Shown here one piece after another: positions 11,209-23,504 of a stretch of 64,000 bases of DNA. The stretch spans positions 20,292,501 through 20,356,500 of the forward strand of contig CM049400.1 of NCBI GenBank assembly GCA_026929865.2, in the 5' to 3' direction. The stretch comes from Hyperoplus lanceolatus (taxonomy: Eukaryota; Chordata; Actinopteri; Uranoscopiformes; Ammodytidae). Both the position numbers and the translations under genes were made by a program. How positions within the stretch are numbered: the first letter of the stretch is position 1; each line of letters begins with the position of its first letter. The notes under the pieces were generated by a model, which worked only from the letters and a program-made list of their open reading frames with translations, was not told where the DNA came from and searched no databases.

Positions 11209-14200
11209 AGACATGGTAGCGGGTACTTTTCTGGAGGTCATTTTTTGATTACAAGATAGTAACCTACTGCTTCTGTGTAGCTGGCCGTGTTAGTGACGTC
11301 CGGGTCCAGTTCTAGCCAGTTAGATTAGGGTGGGCAGAGATACCGACGATGCGAGCGCGAGTGCATTTTTCTTGCCCTTGCAAGATCTCTGTGCCTGCTT
11401 TTTTGCACATTTACTGTAATGTAAGCTTTCAGACACATGAATGCTGTAGAGTTAACCATGATAGCACAGCTACCAAAAGCTTTCCACATCAGTATAACAA
11501 CCATCTGCCACAGTCTTTGAAAAGCTAAATATTAAATTTTCAAATTTTCTTAGAAAATAATAAAAAGATAAAATATACAGAATAATTTGCAGAACACCTT
11601 CACAAAGACACCTCAGAACTTGATGAAATATCACAGTATTTTTGAATTGAAAATCCACTTCTGCTGACAAAATTAGGCTGGTAAAATTGCAAAGCGAAAA
11701 AAATCTGATTTGTATAAAAAGAAAGAAATTCCAAATTTTCATGAATAAAAATGTTTTTATGAAACCCTTTTTTTTTACATATCAATCTGAAAACCCTCCG
11801 ATGTGCCAGCAGCAACAACGTGAGAGGCGGAAGCAGCAATAGGTTTAAAGGCTTAAATAAGTGATACGTTGCACAGAAAGTTTTGTAAGTCGCGCTGCGT
11901 TTCAATTGTCGTTAAACATGCCCTCGTTTACTTGCCCTCAGGGGAATCCCCGCCGCCACAAGTGTCGTTCCAATTGTCTGGGAAACAACAAGTGAACTTG
12001 GTGAACACAAATGGTCACTCCGAGGTGGATATCACCAACAGTGCATTGCAGTTCTTCTTCTTCTTTGCCGTGCCCACCCAATCAGAAGCTAGGAATGGTC
12101 CTGGTATAGTAAATACACATTGGCTGAAAAAATAAAAAAATACTTTTTGCAAAATCACCTTTGAATGGGTGGGCAGGGCACACATTTGGGTGGGCTTTGC
12201 CACCGCCGGCCCCGGTGACGTTAAGGGCTAACAGCAGCAGCTAATGTCTTTCTACTTCTGCACATTTTGTTATTGGATGAAGTAACATTTGGTCCTTTAC
12301 CACTCAGAGAAAGGGGTAGTGTCACAGCAGGCTATCTTATTGTCTTGTTTATTTTTCTAACATATTAACGGTAACCAACATTCATATGTGCACCGGTGTC
12401 TCATTGGAGAGTTGCTAGCCCCAGCCAGTTCGCACTGGATTTTGTTGTTAGCTGAAGCCCAGGTAAAAGAATGTTGGTGGGACTCAGTGAAGGACTGCAG
12501 GAAGATGCAAATGACCAAAACTATACTGTAGTCCTCGCCTAATTTTGAGAGCGAGTGACCCCAACAGCCAAATGGCTGGTAATATGCTAGTACCTTAGCC
12601 AAAAGAAAAAAAACACCTAAACTGACCAGTAACACTGTGGAGGAGGCTCTACATCAGCCCTACACGAACCTATAAAGATTTATCGGATGACAGAAAAATA
12701 AGTTAAAAAGGCATAATAAAAATAATGTTCGCACAAAACCAAAGTTTTATTAACATTTTAAAACATACATAAACTTGTCATCTCTTCTTGACCTATTTGT
12801 CACTGAATGAAGAATGCCCCACAAGATGCCTTCATGAAAAAAAGGAATGCAGAACTCTGCAGTGTTCCTTGCCATATGACAGGAGTGTGTGAAAACTGAC
12901 ACAGTAGAGTTTTCAAATTGGGGCCCGGGGAGCCGAAGCATAAAATAACCTTAATCTCAGCGGCTCTCAAAGGAATAGAGCAGAAGTGCGACCAACAACA
13001 ACACAACAACGGAGAGGCAGGAAGGGGTGAAGGAAGAAGTTATTAGAGAATAAAACATGCCTCTCCATCTCACTCCCTCTCTCTCAGGAAACCCAAGGAT
13101 GATCAATGGATTTAGTCAGAGAGATATTCAAGCAGAAAATTGCTGCCTTTTTGCTTTTCTTTGAAGTATTTCCAGAATACATACTGGAGCCCCTGTCCAC
13201 CAAGGTTGAAAATAACAGCACAAGTGCACTCTCTACCAGTAATCTTGGAAAAAGGAGAATAAGGTGGGGGAGGGTGGATGGCGTGGGCACCCAATGTTAA
13301 AGGACGCAGGGAGGGCCTAGATTGAAACTTTGCAGGTATAAAATTGAAGGCAGCCAGCTGAACAGACATAGTCAAACTAAGGCTATTTTTCAAAAGGTAA
13401 CCTCAATGACCAACATGAACACAGACAATAAATAAAAAAGGAATAGGTACCCGGGCCAAGACACAGGACAAAGCTATGCAGACTTGGTTGCATGATTTAT
13501 TACATCCAGTTCAGAACTACTTACTTAAAAAATTTGGTTAACTTTACAGTACAAATTTTTGCTTTACCTGTTTGCTTATACAACTTCTGTATCACACAAA
13601 AAATCCAAAGGAAAATGGCGAGAGGAAAACTATATTTTGTCCATAACTAATGGCTTCTCTTTAACAATAATTACGTAGCAGATATTTAGGCCTATTGTGA
13701 TGGTGAGGGTTTTCTTAGGGAGTGAAGAGCAAAAGTGCACCAGTACAGGGCTGAGCCCAAGTGCCGGATAGTGAGGATCTCCGCGGTCCCTGGGGCCTCC
13801 GATGGCACTGCAGAAGACAGCAGAGGCATGTGGCACACATAGGATAGGACACAGTGATGGGGGACCAAACTCCTAAACTCCCTGCTGTGTGGTGTGACGG
13901 CCTAATCTGTTTTCCTATCGCTACTCTAATACATCTGCATCACATTTTCTCCTAATTAAGATTCCACTGTTCTATTTGTCATAGGATAGGAAGAATAACA
14001 CAAAGGGTAGTTTAGCCACAGTTTTTGGATTAATTGCTGGGCAAATCACCACATGTACAGTAAGAATGCTCAGCGAGCCTGCACGAATACCGATGACAAT
14101 AGCGTCTACTTTTTTTCTTTGTTATTTTAACATTTAAACCTCCATGGAGAATTGGATCTAGATACTATTTGTCACAGTTTGTTCCTCGCTTACATTATTA

Positions 14201-14425
14201 ATGCTTAATAGTGTGCAGTCATTGTAGTCATTGTTTAAAAGGCAAGGTTGTTTAAAATTGTGCGTGTCCAGATATACACAGATTCAAATCAGGTTTATGA
14301 CATGCGGCCTGACCCATGCTGTACATGGAATTCCACAACAATGTCATTCATTCTCACTTCACAGAAATATTTTCATTAAAATTTGCAATGATGGTGGCTT
14401 TATTGGTTGGAACTGTCGTTCATGT
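11209..14425. other. Intergenic with unassigned repeat-like patches
   Basis: I recognise no complete element and no host exon. GC-richer patches at about 11280-11400, 11880-12010 and 12150-12230 resemble pieces of old DNA elements but lack definable ends. ORFs here are short and unsupported. Confidence 0.35.
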
Positions 14426-14436
14426 CAACCTCCTGA

Positions 14437-14633
14437 TGATTTTTTTTTTTTTTTTTTTAGATATTTTTTGGGCATTTTTATGCTTTATTTGATAGTGCAG
14501 AGAGACAGAGGTGAAATGGGGCAGAGAGGGGAGTGACATGCAGAGAACGACCGCGGGCGGGAATCGAACCCGGGTCTGCTGCTGGGCCCAACCCGGGAGG
14601 GGGACGCCTTACTAACTGAGTTAAAGGCGCCCC
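14437..14633 (-). mobile_element. tRNA-derived SINE
   Basis: On the minus strand it runs from a tRNA-like head with a box A-like region (TAACTCAGTTAGTAAGGCG) and box B GGTTCGATTCC, through a body with CTGTCTCTCTGCACTATC and AATAAAGC, to a poly(A) tail (poly(T) at 14440-14458 on the plus strand). It is flanked by an 11-bp imperfect direct repeat, CAACCTCCTGA at 14426-14436 and CAACCCCCTGA at 14634-14644, the expected LINE-style target duplication. Confidence 0.85.
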
Positions 14634-15095
14634 CAACCCCCTGAACATTTAAACATAAAAAAGGATTTAGTATTACCTTGTATTCAAAAATAAGGTGAGT
14701 GCTCCAAATAAGCCATGGATGGGTCCAGGGTTGGCAGATTGTAATCTCCCTTTCTCAACATGTAGAGTCAGAGGTCAGTCAAGAGGCTACACTACACACA
14801 CTAGTCGTCCTGCTTTTCTAAAGGTGCGAACACCCTGCACCTGACGCGCGTCAAGATTACATACAAAGTCAATGTACAAGCGCATGGACCCGCAAATCGA
14901 CGTCATTATTAAACTATCATTGTTGAGTATGAGGGAGATGTTGCGCATTGCCGGGTGTCTTGAAAAACTTCTAAATGACGAGATTAAAGGAATAACTAAT
15001 TGTGTAGTCTGAAAACACTTCAGACTCACAACAAACTAAAATAATGTGCAAGATATGTCACGCGCGGACACGCGAGTCACGTGACATACGCGGCC

Positions 15096-15133
15096 GTGAG
15101 AGAGAGAGAGAGAGACAGAGAGAGAGAGAGAGA
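15096..15133. repeat. (GA)n microsatellite
   Basis: About 18 GA units with a single GACA interruption. Confidence 0.95.
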
Positions 15134-16173
15134 AAAAAAGGCATATACGACCTGATCTGCACCTCTAAACACCCCGACCAATTTGTTTATTCACTTTAAG
15201 TCGAATCATAGTGGTCTATGACCAAGCAATCAATGAATAAAAAACAGGAAATTTAAAGCTCCTTGACTCCTGCCAACACAACTGTCAACACTACAATGCA
15301 ACAGCCTATCCACCCTGCTCCTTGACGTAAATAAATCATGCCCTTACATTTAATGCTATCAAAAGACGTGCCCTATCAACAGCATTTACAACTGGTTATT
15401 TTTATTTTGACATATTTATTTTATTCAATTATTAAAAATATGTTTCACTTATTTAGCCTATTTCTATTCTCCCTGTTTTCAGTTCAATTAGGCCTTTGTT
15501 TAAAGTCCAAAGTCATGGTGTTATTAGAAAAAAGAAAAACCTTGTTAAAAGTAAAATAAATGCATTATTTTCTTAAATCAATGATTAACTGTCTTTAATA
15601 ATCGTGATAACACAATGTGATTACTCAAAATAATCATGATTATGATTTTTTCATAATCGAGCAGCCCTACCTTCTTGCAATTTCCATGGTTTAGATCAAT
15701 TAGAAACAATTAAAGTATTAAATAGGTAGGCCTAGTCATTATTAGTATTTTGACTTCATATCTATAGGTTATTTATTGTGATTTCATAAGCGTCAGTGAG
15801 CTCCATGGTTACGCAGTGATTGACAGGCTGACTGAAATGCTCTTTAGCTGGACAGAAACTCCCCTCTCCTTAACCCCACGCCCCTCTTAAAATACACAAA
15901 CCGTTTGCCTTTACTGTTGCACATAGTCGCGACTCCAAAAAAAGTTGGTCGCGTACTGACCCCCCAAAGGCCCATTCTGAGCCAGGAAAAACAATGCTAT
16001 GATCCGATATTTCTTTATAATGGACGTTGTTAAGTATAATTCAACGTTGATATGGGTAACAGACTTTTGCTACGGATATTGTTTTGATCAATCACTTCTT
16101 ATCATATCAATCGGCTGATAAACTTTTACAGTTACATACTATTCCTTCAAAAGGCAAAAGACACGTTTACTTT

Positions 16174-16206
16174 ACAATTCATAACATTGAAAATGTTATG
16201 AATTGT
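16174..16206. repeat. Short perfect hairpin
   Basis: Stem ACAATTCATAACATT pairs perfectly with its complement around a 3-base loop (16189-16191). It is AT-rich, with no U-tract or neighbouring gene to make it a terminator. Confidence 0.8.
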
Positions 16207-17950
16207 TTTTCCTTTAAAGCTTTAACATCAAAAGTCTTCATAAAAGTGCCATACAGCTAAATAAACATATAGTGCCTTGAACTTCTTATGGTCTCTCTTT
16301 CATCCAGACAGACATGCAAACACATTTTTCAAAAGCCAGACTACTCCACGTAATTCCTGGAGAGAATATAAAAAGATTCCTCCGTGTCAGAATGGTTCCA
16401 ATCATGTCAAGGGGGAAGGATTTCTTTTTATGGTTTAATTCAACAGTAGCATTTGCGATTGGGGTTTTGGGCATCTCAAGGGCATTCCTGGTGAAATTAC
16501 TGAGTCTCTGCACCATTTATCACAGCCTGACATGTGTCATGTTCCAGATTCTGGTGCAGAAAGGTTACAGCTGAAGACAGCCCTCTCTTTGTTGAGCAGC
16601 CATCAAAGACAACATCTCGTATTTATAAGAAAAGAAAAAAACTTAAAAACTTGACAAGAGGATAGGCTCTGTCATATGTTCTCCAATGCCCTCATATTCA
16701 GACATATTAATCCGATACAATATAAAAGAAATTATAGGAACAGTTTTCAGAATGTATTCAACCATAATCGCAGAATAAACAGGAGTTATTTAGTACAATC
16801 TGGTAAGAGATACACTCTTTTGCGCACCTTTAGATCATAATAGAGAAAACACATTCAGCAAAATCCCTTAGTGCTGTTTTGCAAGTTACCCATTGCTTTT
16901 TAGTCTAATTATTTTTGCAGTATCTATATCTATAATAGCATTAACTGGATGCAAATGTTAGGTACATTTTCACATGGAATGAGGACTGTGGATTTTTTAC
17001 AGTATATTGCAATACAATTAACATCCCCATTGCTGGTGTGGAGAGGAGGAGTTTAATTGCAGTGAGTTATAACTTTTTCACTGTTCATATAGGCATACAA
17101 GTTGATCTATAATTTGTGCTTGTTTAAGTTATTGGCTCATTAGCTGATGAAGCCCTAGAGCTCACATAAAGCCACTCAAACACCACCCTGCTGTGGGAAA
17201 CTTCCCAAACCAAGGTTTAAAAAACTGGGTAATACAGGCAAAACCTAAGCAATGGTATTTATCTTGCATTTTTTGAGCAACAATCCTTTTATCAACTTAA
17301 TTCCTAGAGATGTATTGTGGGAAAATAATGCTTAACGTTAAAACAGTTTAAACCAATTTGCTAAGCAAACTACTCAAATCCATCAATGCCTAACAAAATA
17401 GCTCCCTTTAAAAGGCATGTAAAATGTCATTGTTTAAAAAGTGCATCAATAACTGCTGACATAGTTAAATGTAAAGTACCACGCAAGGGGGAAGGGTGTA
17501 AATAAAATTAATTAATTCTACTGGCACATTATTTATGACTTAATATGATATACTGGCGTGCTTTATAATAACACTGAATGTGCATATTTCTGGAGGAGAC
17601 AGTGGAGTAATTATGCAGAATGCCTTTTACCATGAATGTACAATATTAATTACAGGCACGGTTGTTTATCAATCGTGAAACACTGTTTAAAAGCTGTTTG
17701 GAAGATTGCCATGATGACCCAGTCTTGTCTCCTATCTTTTACTTTCAACAGCTTACAATGTGACACTAGACAGCTCTTTCCAGAGCAACGATATCCAGGT
17801 TAATTCAGGAGGAAGAAATGATGGAGATCCCATTGTGTGTAAGAAAATGGATCCAAAATTAAATCAAAGATTGAAACGCATGATTAACCTGACAAAAGCA
17901 GAGGAATAAATTAGATAAGAAAGGTATTTGTACACATCGAGGATACATGA

Positions 17951-18135
17951 GAGGAGGCGCTCGTGGTTTAGTGGTTAGAGCGTCCCCCTGGAGGCTTAGA
18001 CCTCGCAGCAGACCTGGGTTCGAATCCGACCTGGGTCAGTTCTCTGCATGTCTTCCCTTATTTGCCCCATTTCAACTCTGTCTCTCCGAATCTGTCTAAT
18101 AAAGTAAAAAATGCCAAAAAAAATATATAAAAAAA
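17951..18135 (+). mobile_element. tRNA-derived SINE
   Basis: The head has box A-like TAGTGGTTAGAGCG and box B GGTTCGAATCC. The body carries TTCTCTGCATGTCTTCCCTT, CTGTCTCTCCGAATCTG and AATAAAG, and the tail is A-rich. It is the same family as 14437-14633. The imperfect target duplication is GGATACATGA (17941-17950) and GGGTACATGA (18136-18145). It is a SINE rather than a tRNA gene because the tRNA part runs into the family body. Confidence 0.87.
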
Positions 18136-18145
18136 GGGTACATGA

Positions 18146-20421
18146 CTTAACCTGGCTGTTTGTTGACCCTGCACCATTGAAGTGGTGGTGGTGGGGAGGG
18201 GGGTAACTCGACAATGTGTGCAACTTCTATCTGTTTTTTGATTTTTTATTATTTTATCTGCTGCAATTTGGACCATGTGCCATGGCAGGCAACATGTGTT
18301 GACATTTTCAAACCAGACATAGAAGTACTGGATATGGTGGGAGTTAAGAAGATGTGGGCTGTGAATTCAAACATGGAGGAAAGTTGAGATGTCGAAATTA
18401 CATTGAAACTCTTTATTTCTGGCAATGTCCTTTGTTAAAATTTGACCTAGGATATCTACATTTGGCATAATATGCCATTGCCAATATTCCTTACTTATTG
18501 ATTTCCCATGCAGCTTAAAGGTAGAAAAATATAACAATAGATTTTTTCCCAAAAGCTAATGCAGCTTACTGGGACCCAGGTGTTTTATGTCCAAACAATA
18601 ACTAAAAAAGAACAATATTTACAAGATTATGTAATTAAATAAAAATGGACTCACATTTTCAGAAGCACAGTGTTTCAGCATACCTACTGCAGTATTTTTA
18701 TAAATTCAATAAATTAGCATAACTGCAGCAACAACAAAGAAAGCAAAACACACACATCTCTGATAGGAGAAATGTTGTCAGAAAAACATGAATTTCCTGA
18801 AAAGAAAAATAACACTCTCCACTTGAACAAATGTATTATTTAGTGTTATTATTTATTTAAGATCTAATGGTTGATAGTGATAAAAAAAGCTAGATGCAAG
18901 GGTCACTGGCAAACAGAAAAAGGAGCCCCCAAGACAATGATACAAATTAAATCCTCTCAAAGGAAGATACAAAGAATTAGGTTCTGAAAAACAGGGTTAC
19001 ACTACCACACTCAGTTCATTTGCTCATACTTGTTGCTAATACTGATAAAACTATTGAGAATTAATCGATTTGTTAAAAGCATATTGCAGCTTTTAGCTCC
19101 TTTCTTGTTGTTTGTATGGGTTTGTCAGTCAGTATGGTTAAGTTTGAACAGCTCTCACCAAAGCCTCTACATAAAGCTCATCAAAATTCATCAATCTGGT
19201 GCACTTTGAGGAGAAAAGTAAGGCTAAATCAACTGTTTCCTATGTAAGCTATTTAGTACTATTTTCTGGAATAATTTATAGACACAGAATGACCAAAAAG
19301 CAGAAAGAAGAAATGTACATGTTTAAAAAATCCAGTCAGCTTCGGGAATTTTTTCCCTTTGTTTGTATTTTTTAATTGCCCAATATAGGCTGTGATCTTT
19401 TTAGCCCCGAACAATGTTATTTAAAAAATAACAAAAATGTACTGACGAATGAAAGGCCCCTGATATATATATTTTTTTCCTAAATAACATTTTTCTGGAC
19501 CTTCAAAGATCAGCGAGTAAAAAAAAAAAATTAAAAATACGTTTTTATTTTTTTGGGTGCAGTCCCCCTCTGCCTTGGGCCCCCCCAAGCCTGTCCGCAG
19601 TCCGACGGCCCTGAACATAACTGACCATCGTCAGATTCTCATACCGAGTAGAAGTTGAATGCGTGATAATACAATTCAATGCAGCCTCGAAATGGGCAGC
19701 CCTGTGCTGTGTGTGTGATTGGGCCAGGCCCAGCCTAGAACCAGTCATAATTAGTAATGGCCTGGGACAAAGTTTTATTTAACTTTCAGGTGAAGTTGAC
19801 AGCCTGCACGCACATTTATATGTCCATGGCACTCTCGAGAGGGAAGGGACCTCGGCCGAGGGTCTATTAAAAAAAAATAAAAATGCCTGCTACGCCCGAT
19901 GGCCAGTCCAGCCCTGAGCCCAACCCACAAGCTGACTGCAGGAATCAAAAGTAGAGCACAGATGTATGAATGAAGGTCTGGTGAAGAGTTTGATACTTTG
20001 AGTATGTTTGGTATTTAGTTAAATAGTATTGCTTCAAGAACAGCTATTTTGAATGATTGTCACTCAAGGAGTTCAACTCAACCCGTGAAAATATATTCTA
20101 TAAATGTACAATGAGGCTCAGCACGGAGCTTTCAAAAGTCTAATGTCATCAGGCATCACCCTACACTTTAAACAAAAATTTGTATTTTCTGTCATGCATG
20201 AATCATATAAATTGTTTTAAGTTTCCTTGTATTACTCCAAATTATTCCAAAATTTAAATCCTTTAAAAAACGATGTTCATAGCTATGGATACATGTATGC
20301 AGAAATCTAGTAACAAGTTGGAAAATATAAGAAAACATTCACTGCTGATAATGTAACCACATGTTATACTTCCACTGAGTTGTTGACCTTCGTTGTCCCT
20401 GTTTGGAAGGGAAAATGTATG
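18146..20421. other. Intergenic with two element ends
   Basis: This is AT-rich unique sequence to about 19540. Two minus-strand DNA-element termini then appear: one begins at about 19615 (CAGGGCCGTCGGACTGCGG) and one at about 19917 (CAGGGCTGGACTGGCCATCG). Both start CAGGGC as fish hAT-like repeats do. Opposite ends were not found. Confidence 0.4.
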
Positions 20422-20588
20422 TAGGGGAGAATGGCCTGAGTTGTGCTGGTGGGGAAGTTGTGCCACCCCTTGTTTCTAGAAAACCATAGAAGAAATTGGA
20501 AATGTGACCACATATTTAAGAAGAGTTATCCATTTGACTCACCCTGTAAAGAAGGGAGAAACAGGGAATAAAATATAAGCACATTTAA

Positions 20589-21121
20589 AGAGGACCTATG
20601 ATACTTTTCGACTCCTATGACCTATAAACGTTGTTATAATGATTTATAGTCATGTTTAACCATACTAGAGTATCAAATAATTACGTACATGCATTTCGAC
20701 GTATTCCCTGCTGACCGTCTGGGGTGGCTATGCAGAGCACTAAAAACTATGGCAGCCGGTCGAGCCGAACTTGTTCAAATTTCCGGGTTTTCTCTGTCAC
20801 GCTCAGGTCGTTTCTGTCATGTTTCCATGTATGGTAATGCTGCCGCTCAGGCAAGCTCCGGCTGCATGCCGCCACCTTCCTGGAAATTTCCCGCTACTGG
20901 AAGGAAGGTAACCAATCACAACAAAGTGGGGTTTGCAGCAGGGGGGGAGGGGCGGAGAAGCTCAAAGCAGTGTGTAGAGAGAGACTGCTGTGCTCCCTAG
21001 GGTAAGAGGAAGAGTGTCCCGAAAATCTACATAGTTTTTTGTGATGTGATTCGTGTCAGGTTGCTCTATAGCAGTTTTTAACAAGAAATTAAGACTAGAA
21101 AAGTAGTATAATATGATCTCT
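20589..21121. mobile_element. TTAA MITE, family M1, copy 1
   Basis: It is flanked by TTAA (20585-20588, 21122-21125). The left end is AGAGGACCTATGATAC and the right end is the near-complement of AGAGATCATATTATAC. It is colinear with the copies at 23914-24516 and 54631-56820 (shared tract ACCTATAAACGTTGTTATAA). TTAA duplication suggests piggyBac or Kolobok ancestry. The 103-codon ORF inside is not supported as a gene. Confidence 0.8.
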
Positions 21122-21365
21122 TTAAGCTAAAAAAAAACTGTTGTTTGCCTTTCAAAGTAAAATTTCCATGATCAAGGTTTTTTGATTATTGTGTCATAAC
21201 AATTATAGACACGTTTGAAAACATTTGAGACATGTTTTAGTGCTTTAGTATGCTACACTTTGTGTCTATATAGTTAGCACGATGTCAGCCCTAAACTGCT
21301 GCATCATGCTTATTATCCAAAATTCTGGGGTTGGAGTGATTTTTGCCAGAGGGCCTGGGGTGAGT

Positions 21366-21367
21366 TA

Positions 21368-21400
<33 letters not shown>

Positions 21401-21650
21401 TGTATTTATAAAAGCACATTTAGAACAGTTTGCACTGTCCAAAGTGCTGAACATAGTGCATTCAATAGGTAAAATAACAATAACAAAAATAAAAGACATA
21501 AAGCACAGACATCCACATATAAACAAAGATAGTAGTGCAGAGGTTAATGGAAAAAACAGGGTGTAGCCTTGATTTAAAGGCAGAAATGGAGAGGGAATCG
21601 CATATGCCAGGTGGCATTTGGTTCTACAAGGGCGGAGCAACTAGTGCAAA
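21366..21650 (-). mobile_element. LINE 3' tail with (TTAC)n end
   Basis: On the minus strand it ends CAGCACTTTGGACAGTGC, then a CTTTTATAAATACA-like segment, then about eight TTAC units (GTAA on the plus strand, 21366-21400). A conserved 3' hairpin-like tail plus a short tandem 3' repeat is typical of L2/CR1-type fish non-LTR elements. The 91-codon minus ORF may be untranslated or a reverse transcriptase C-terminal remnant. 5'-truncated. Confidence 0.55.
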
Positions 21651-21654
21651 GTAA

Positions 21655-21815
21655 ATTTCTGAGAGTTGTGCATTGGCATGGTCACCAAAAGAAAGTGATT
21701 GTCTACAGTAGCTCAGAAGAGACTGACATCTCCATTCCACTTAACGACACCACTGATGAGAGTTCAGATGGCCAGAAAGATGGTGATGGTGACTTTGTCA
21801 TTGTGAGCTTTGCAG
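21655..21815 (+). pseudogene. Fossil exon, possibly pogo-like transposase C-terminus
   Basis: An open frame encodes an acidic, Ser/Thr-rich stretch (SSSEETDISIPLNDTTDESS) followed by GDGDFVIVSFAG, and ends exactly at a GTAAAC splice donor (21816). The (G)DFVIVxFAGK motif recalls the C-terminal portion of pogo/DDE_1-type proteins carried by fish transposons, which fits the TA-flanked P element that contains it. The upstream limit is obscured by the LINE insertion ending near 21650. No catalytic domain is present here. Assignment to pogo is inference from motif memory and the TA duplication. Confidence 0.35.
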
Positions 21816-22187
21816 GTAAACCATTAGATCTGCTAGGCCTTGTTTAAGAAAATTGTCCTTCAATCTTTGTAAAGTATTTACTTTATTTACTTTAAATACA
21901 CCTTAAATAAGTGATTGTCTAATGGATTTGTCTTGCATTTACAGTATATGAGATATATATCAATGGCACAATTTATCCCATGGTATTCTCTCTTGTGCCA
22001 CAAGACAACTTTTTTTCTGAAAGCTATATTTCTTAACCAGTTGATTTCAGATCCAAAGTTATTGTTGCCGGGGATGCACAGCACCCTGAAATATATGTAC
22101 ATATTTGAGTTGGAGACTTTACTGTCAAGGCCTCACTTTAAAATCACTTTGAGTAAAAAGTGGCACAACTCAGGCCACTCTCCCCTA

Positions 22188-22836
22188 TATGTGTTAAGTT
22201 CACTTAATGGCGAAATATGTAATTTTGTATGGTTATTTATCTTGATATATTTGTTTTAAGATCATTCAAATCATCTTTGAAAAAAGCTGAATAGATATAC
22301 TGTCAGGTGACACAAATCAGCCTTTACGCAATCAGACTCTACTGTTGCATGACGTCCAAGTAGGGATTTTGATTAAGATGTTGTCTTCCCTACACAATGA
22401 CACCAATATAATCGTAATAAAACAATCATTGTGCAGCAAACCCTTCCGCCACCTGTGGTGCACACCACGACTCCTACAACCGCAACACAGTCATCTGTTA
22501 GAACACTCGTTACATTTCAACCGCCTATCCACCCAGCTTCATGAGAAATTAAAATCAAAACAGATGCCCTCACATTTCTTCAAGCAAAAGACTTGGCCTT
22601 TCAACGCCATTAGCAACTGCTTATTTTTTATTTCGAGATATTAATTATTTTAGGGCTGCTCCTGACTTATAATTTTCTTAGTCGACCATTATTCGTCATT
22701 TAGGTCCAATAGTCGACGAATTGTTCGCAGTACCAAATGTGGGTGCGTGTGTGTGTGTGTGTGTTTGTTTGTGTGTGTGTGTGTGTGGCTTGGCCGGCAA
22801 ACACATTTACTTCATGAAACAGCCTCATGGAAATTA
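22188..22836. other. hAT fragment and microsatellite region
   Basis: 22480-22650 is similar to 15270-15420 (shared CCGCCTATCCACCC-like and ATGCCCTCACATTT-like tracts). At 22650 a terminus TAGGGCTGCTCCTGAC begins, suggesting a broken hAT element. A (TG)n run with an interruption lies at 22745-22786. No gene. Confidence 0.4.
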
Positions 22837-23329
22837 TACAGTGTCGTGCGAAAGTTTGTGAACCCCTTGAGCCTTTTGGAATTTTATTTATTTTAACCAT
22901 TATTAATAATTTTTTTTCAATACCAGTATTTTTTATATGAAATAACAGATGTTTGTTTATCAATTCAACATTTTTCTTTTCCAGAAATCAATTGTTAAAA
23001 TAGATAAAACAAATTATTTGACAAATGTTGTATGTGCAAACGTTTGTGAACCCTAAGCTGCATTGCTTAAATCGAGCAAGGTAAACACAATCAGGTGGGC
23101 CAAACTGATTGATGAAATAGACCAATGTAATGAGAGATCTTTAGTGAAGAAATTGGGCACCACTAGATAAAACAGAGATAAAACCAGGTCAGTTTAGGCT
23201 CACCAAACTGAACCCATACAGGTCAGACATGCTCAAAGGGGAAACAATCTCAGAGGATCTCAGGAATAGAGTTTTGATGTTGCACATTTGTCTGGGGACA
23301 GCTATACATTCGTATAAAAAAGTTTGAGC

Positions 23330-23495
23330 TCCATCGGCCCACCGTGAGGCAAATCATCTACAAATGGAGAGCTTTAAGAGTGACTGAACATCTGCCTAGA
23401 AGTGGACTTCCTTCAAAAATATCCTCAAGCACCACAAGAGAAGGGATTTTTCAGGTAAAAGCCAACCCAAACATTATATCTGGAGATTTGCAGAC
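23330..23495 (+). pseudogene. Tc1-like transposase N-terminal fragment
   Basis: The frame reads VRQIIYKWRALRVTEHLPRS followed by GLPSKISSSTTREGIF and NPNIISGDLQ. This is the second half of the bipartite Tc1 DNA-binding region: recognition helix, then a GRP-type linker (here SGLPSK), then the second helix-turn-helix. Homology to the transposase stops at about 23494, where the opposing arm begins. Without the DDE domain it cannot be functional. Confidence 0.7.
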
Positions 23496-23504
23496 CATTC
23501 GCCA

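Larger units (their letters stand above)
14645..17940. other. Intergenic; repeat end, hairpin, possible conserved DNA
   Basis: The stretch contains (GA)n at 15096-15133. A hAT-type right end lies at about 15580-15669 (minus-strand terminus TAGGGCTGCTCGATTATG); its interior at 15270-15420 resembles 22480-22640. A 15-bp-stem hairpin lies at 16174-16206. About 17540-17860 is unique mixed-composition sequence that could be conserved regulatory DNA. There is no gene. Confidence 0.4.
20424..22185. mobile_element. Family P element, copy A (TA-flanked)
   Basis: Ends GGGGAGAATGGCCTGAG and its near-complement CTCAGGCCACTCTCCCC are flanked by TA (20422-20423, 22186-22187). Inside are a TTAA MITE (20589-21121), a LINE 3' tail (21366-21650) and a possible fossil exon (21655-21815). 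A second copy spans 40214-47433 and is colinear at its ends. Copy A lacks the X and Tc1 insertions found in copy B, so it preserves their empty sites (about 22062-22075 and 21950-21960). TA duplication points to the Tc1/mariner superfamily, possibly pogo; that is inference. Confidence 0.75.

Noticed and set aside
16174-16206. Rho-independent terminator
   Set aside because: Eukaryotic intergenic context, AT-rich stem, no gene upstream.
17951-18025. tRNA gene
   Set aside because: Box A and B-like sequences belong to a SINE head that continues into a SINE body and poly(A) tail with target duplication.
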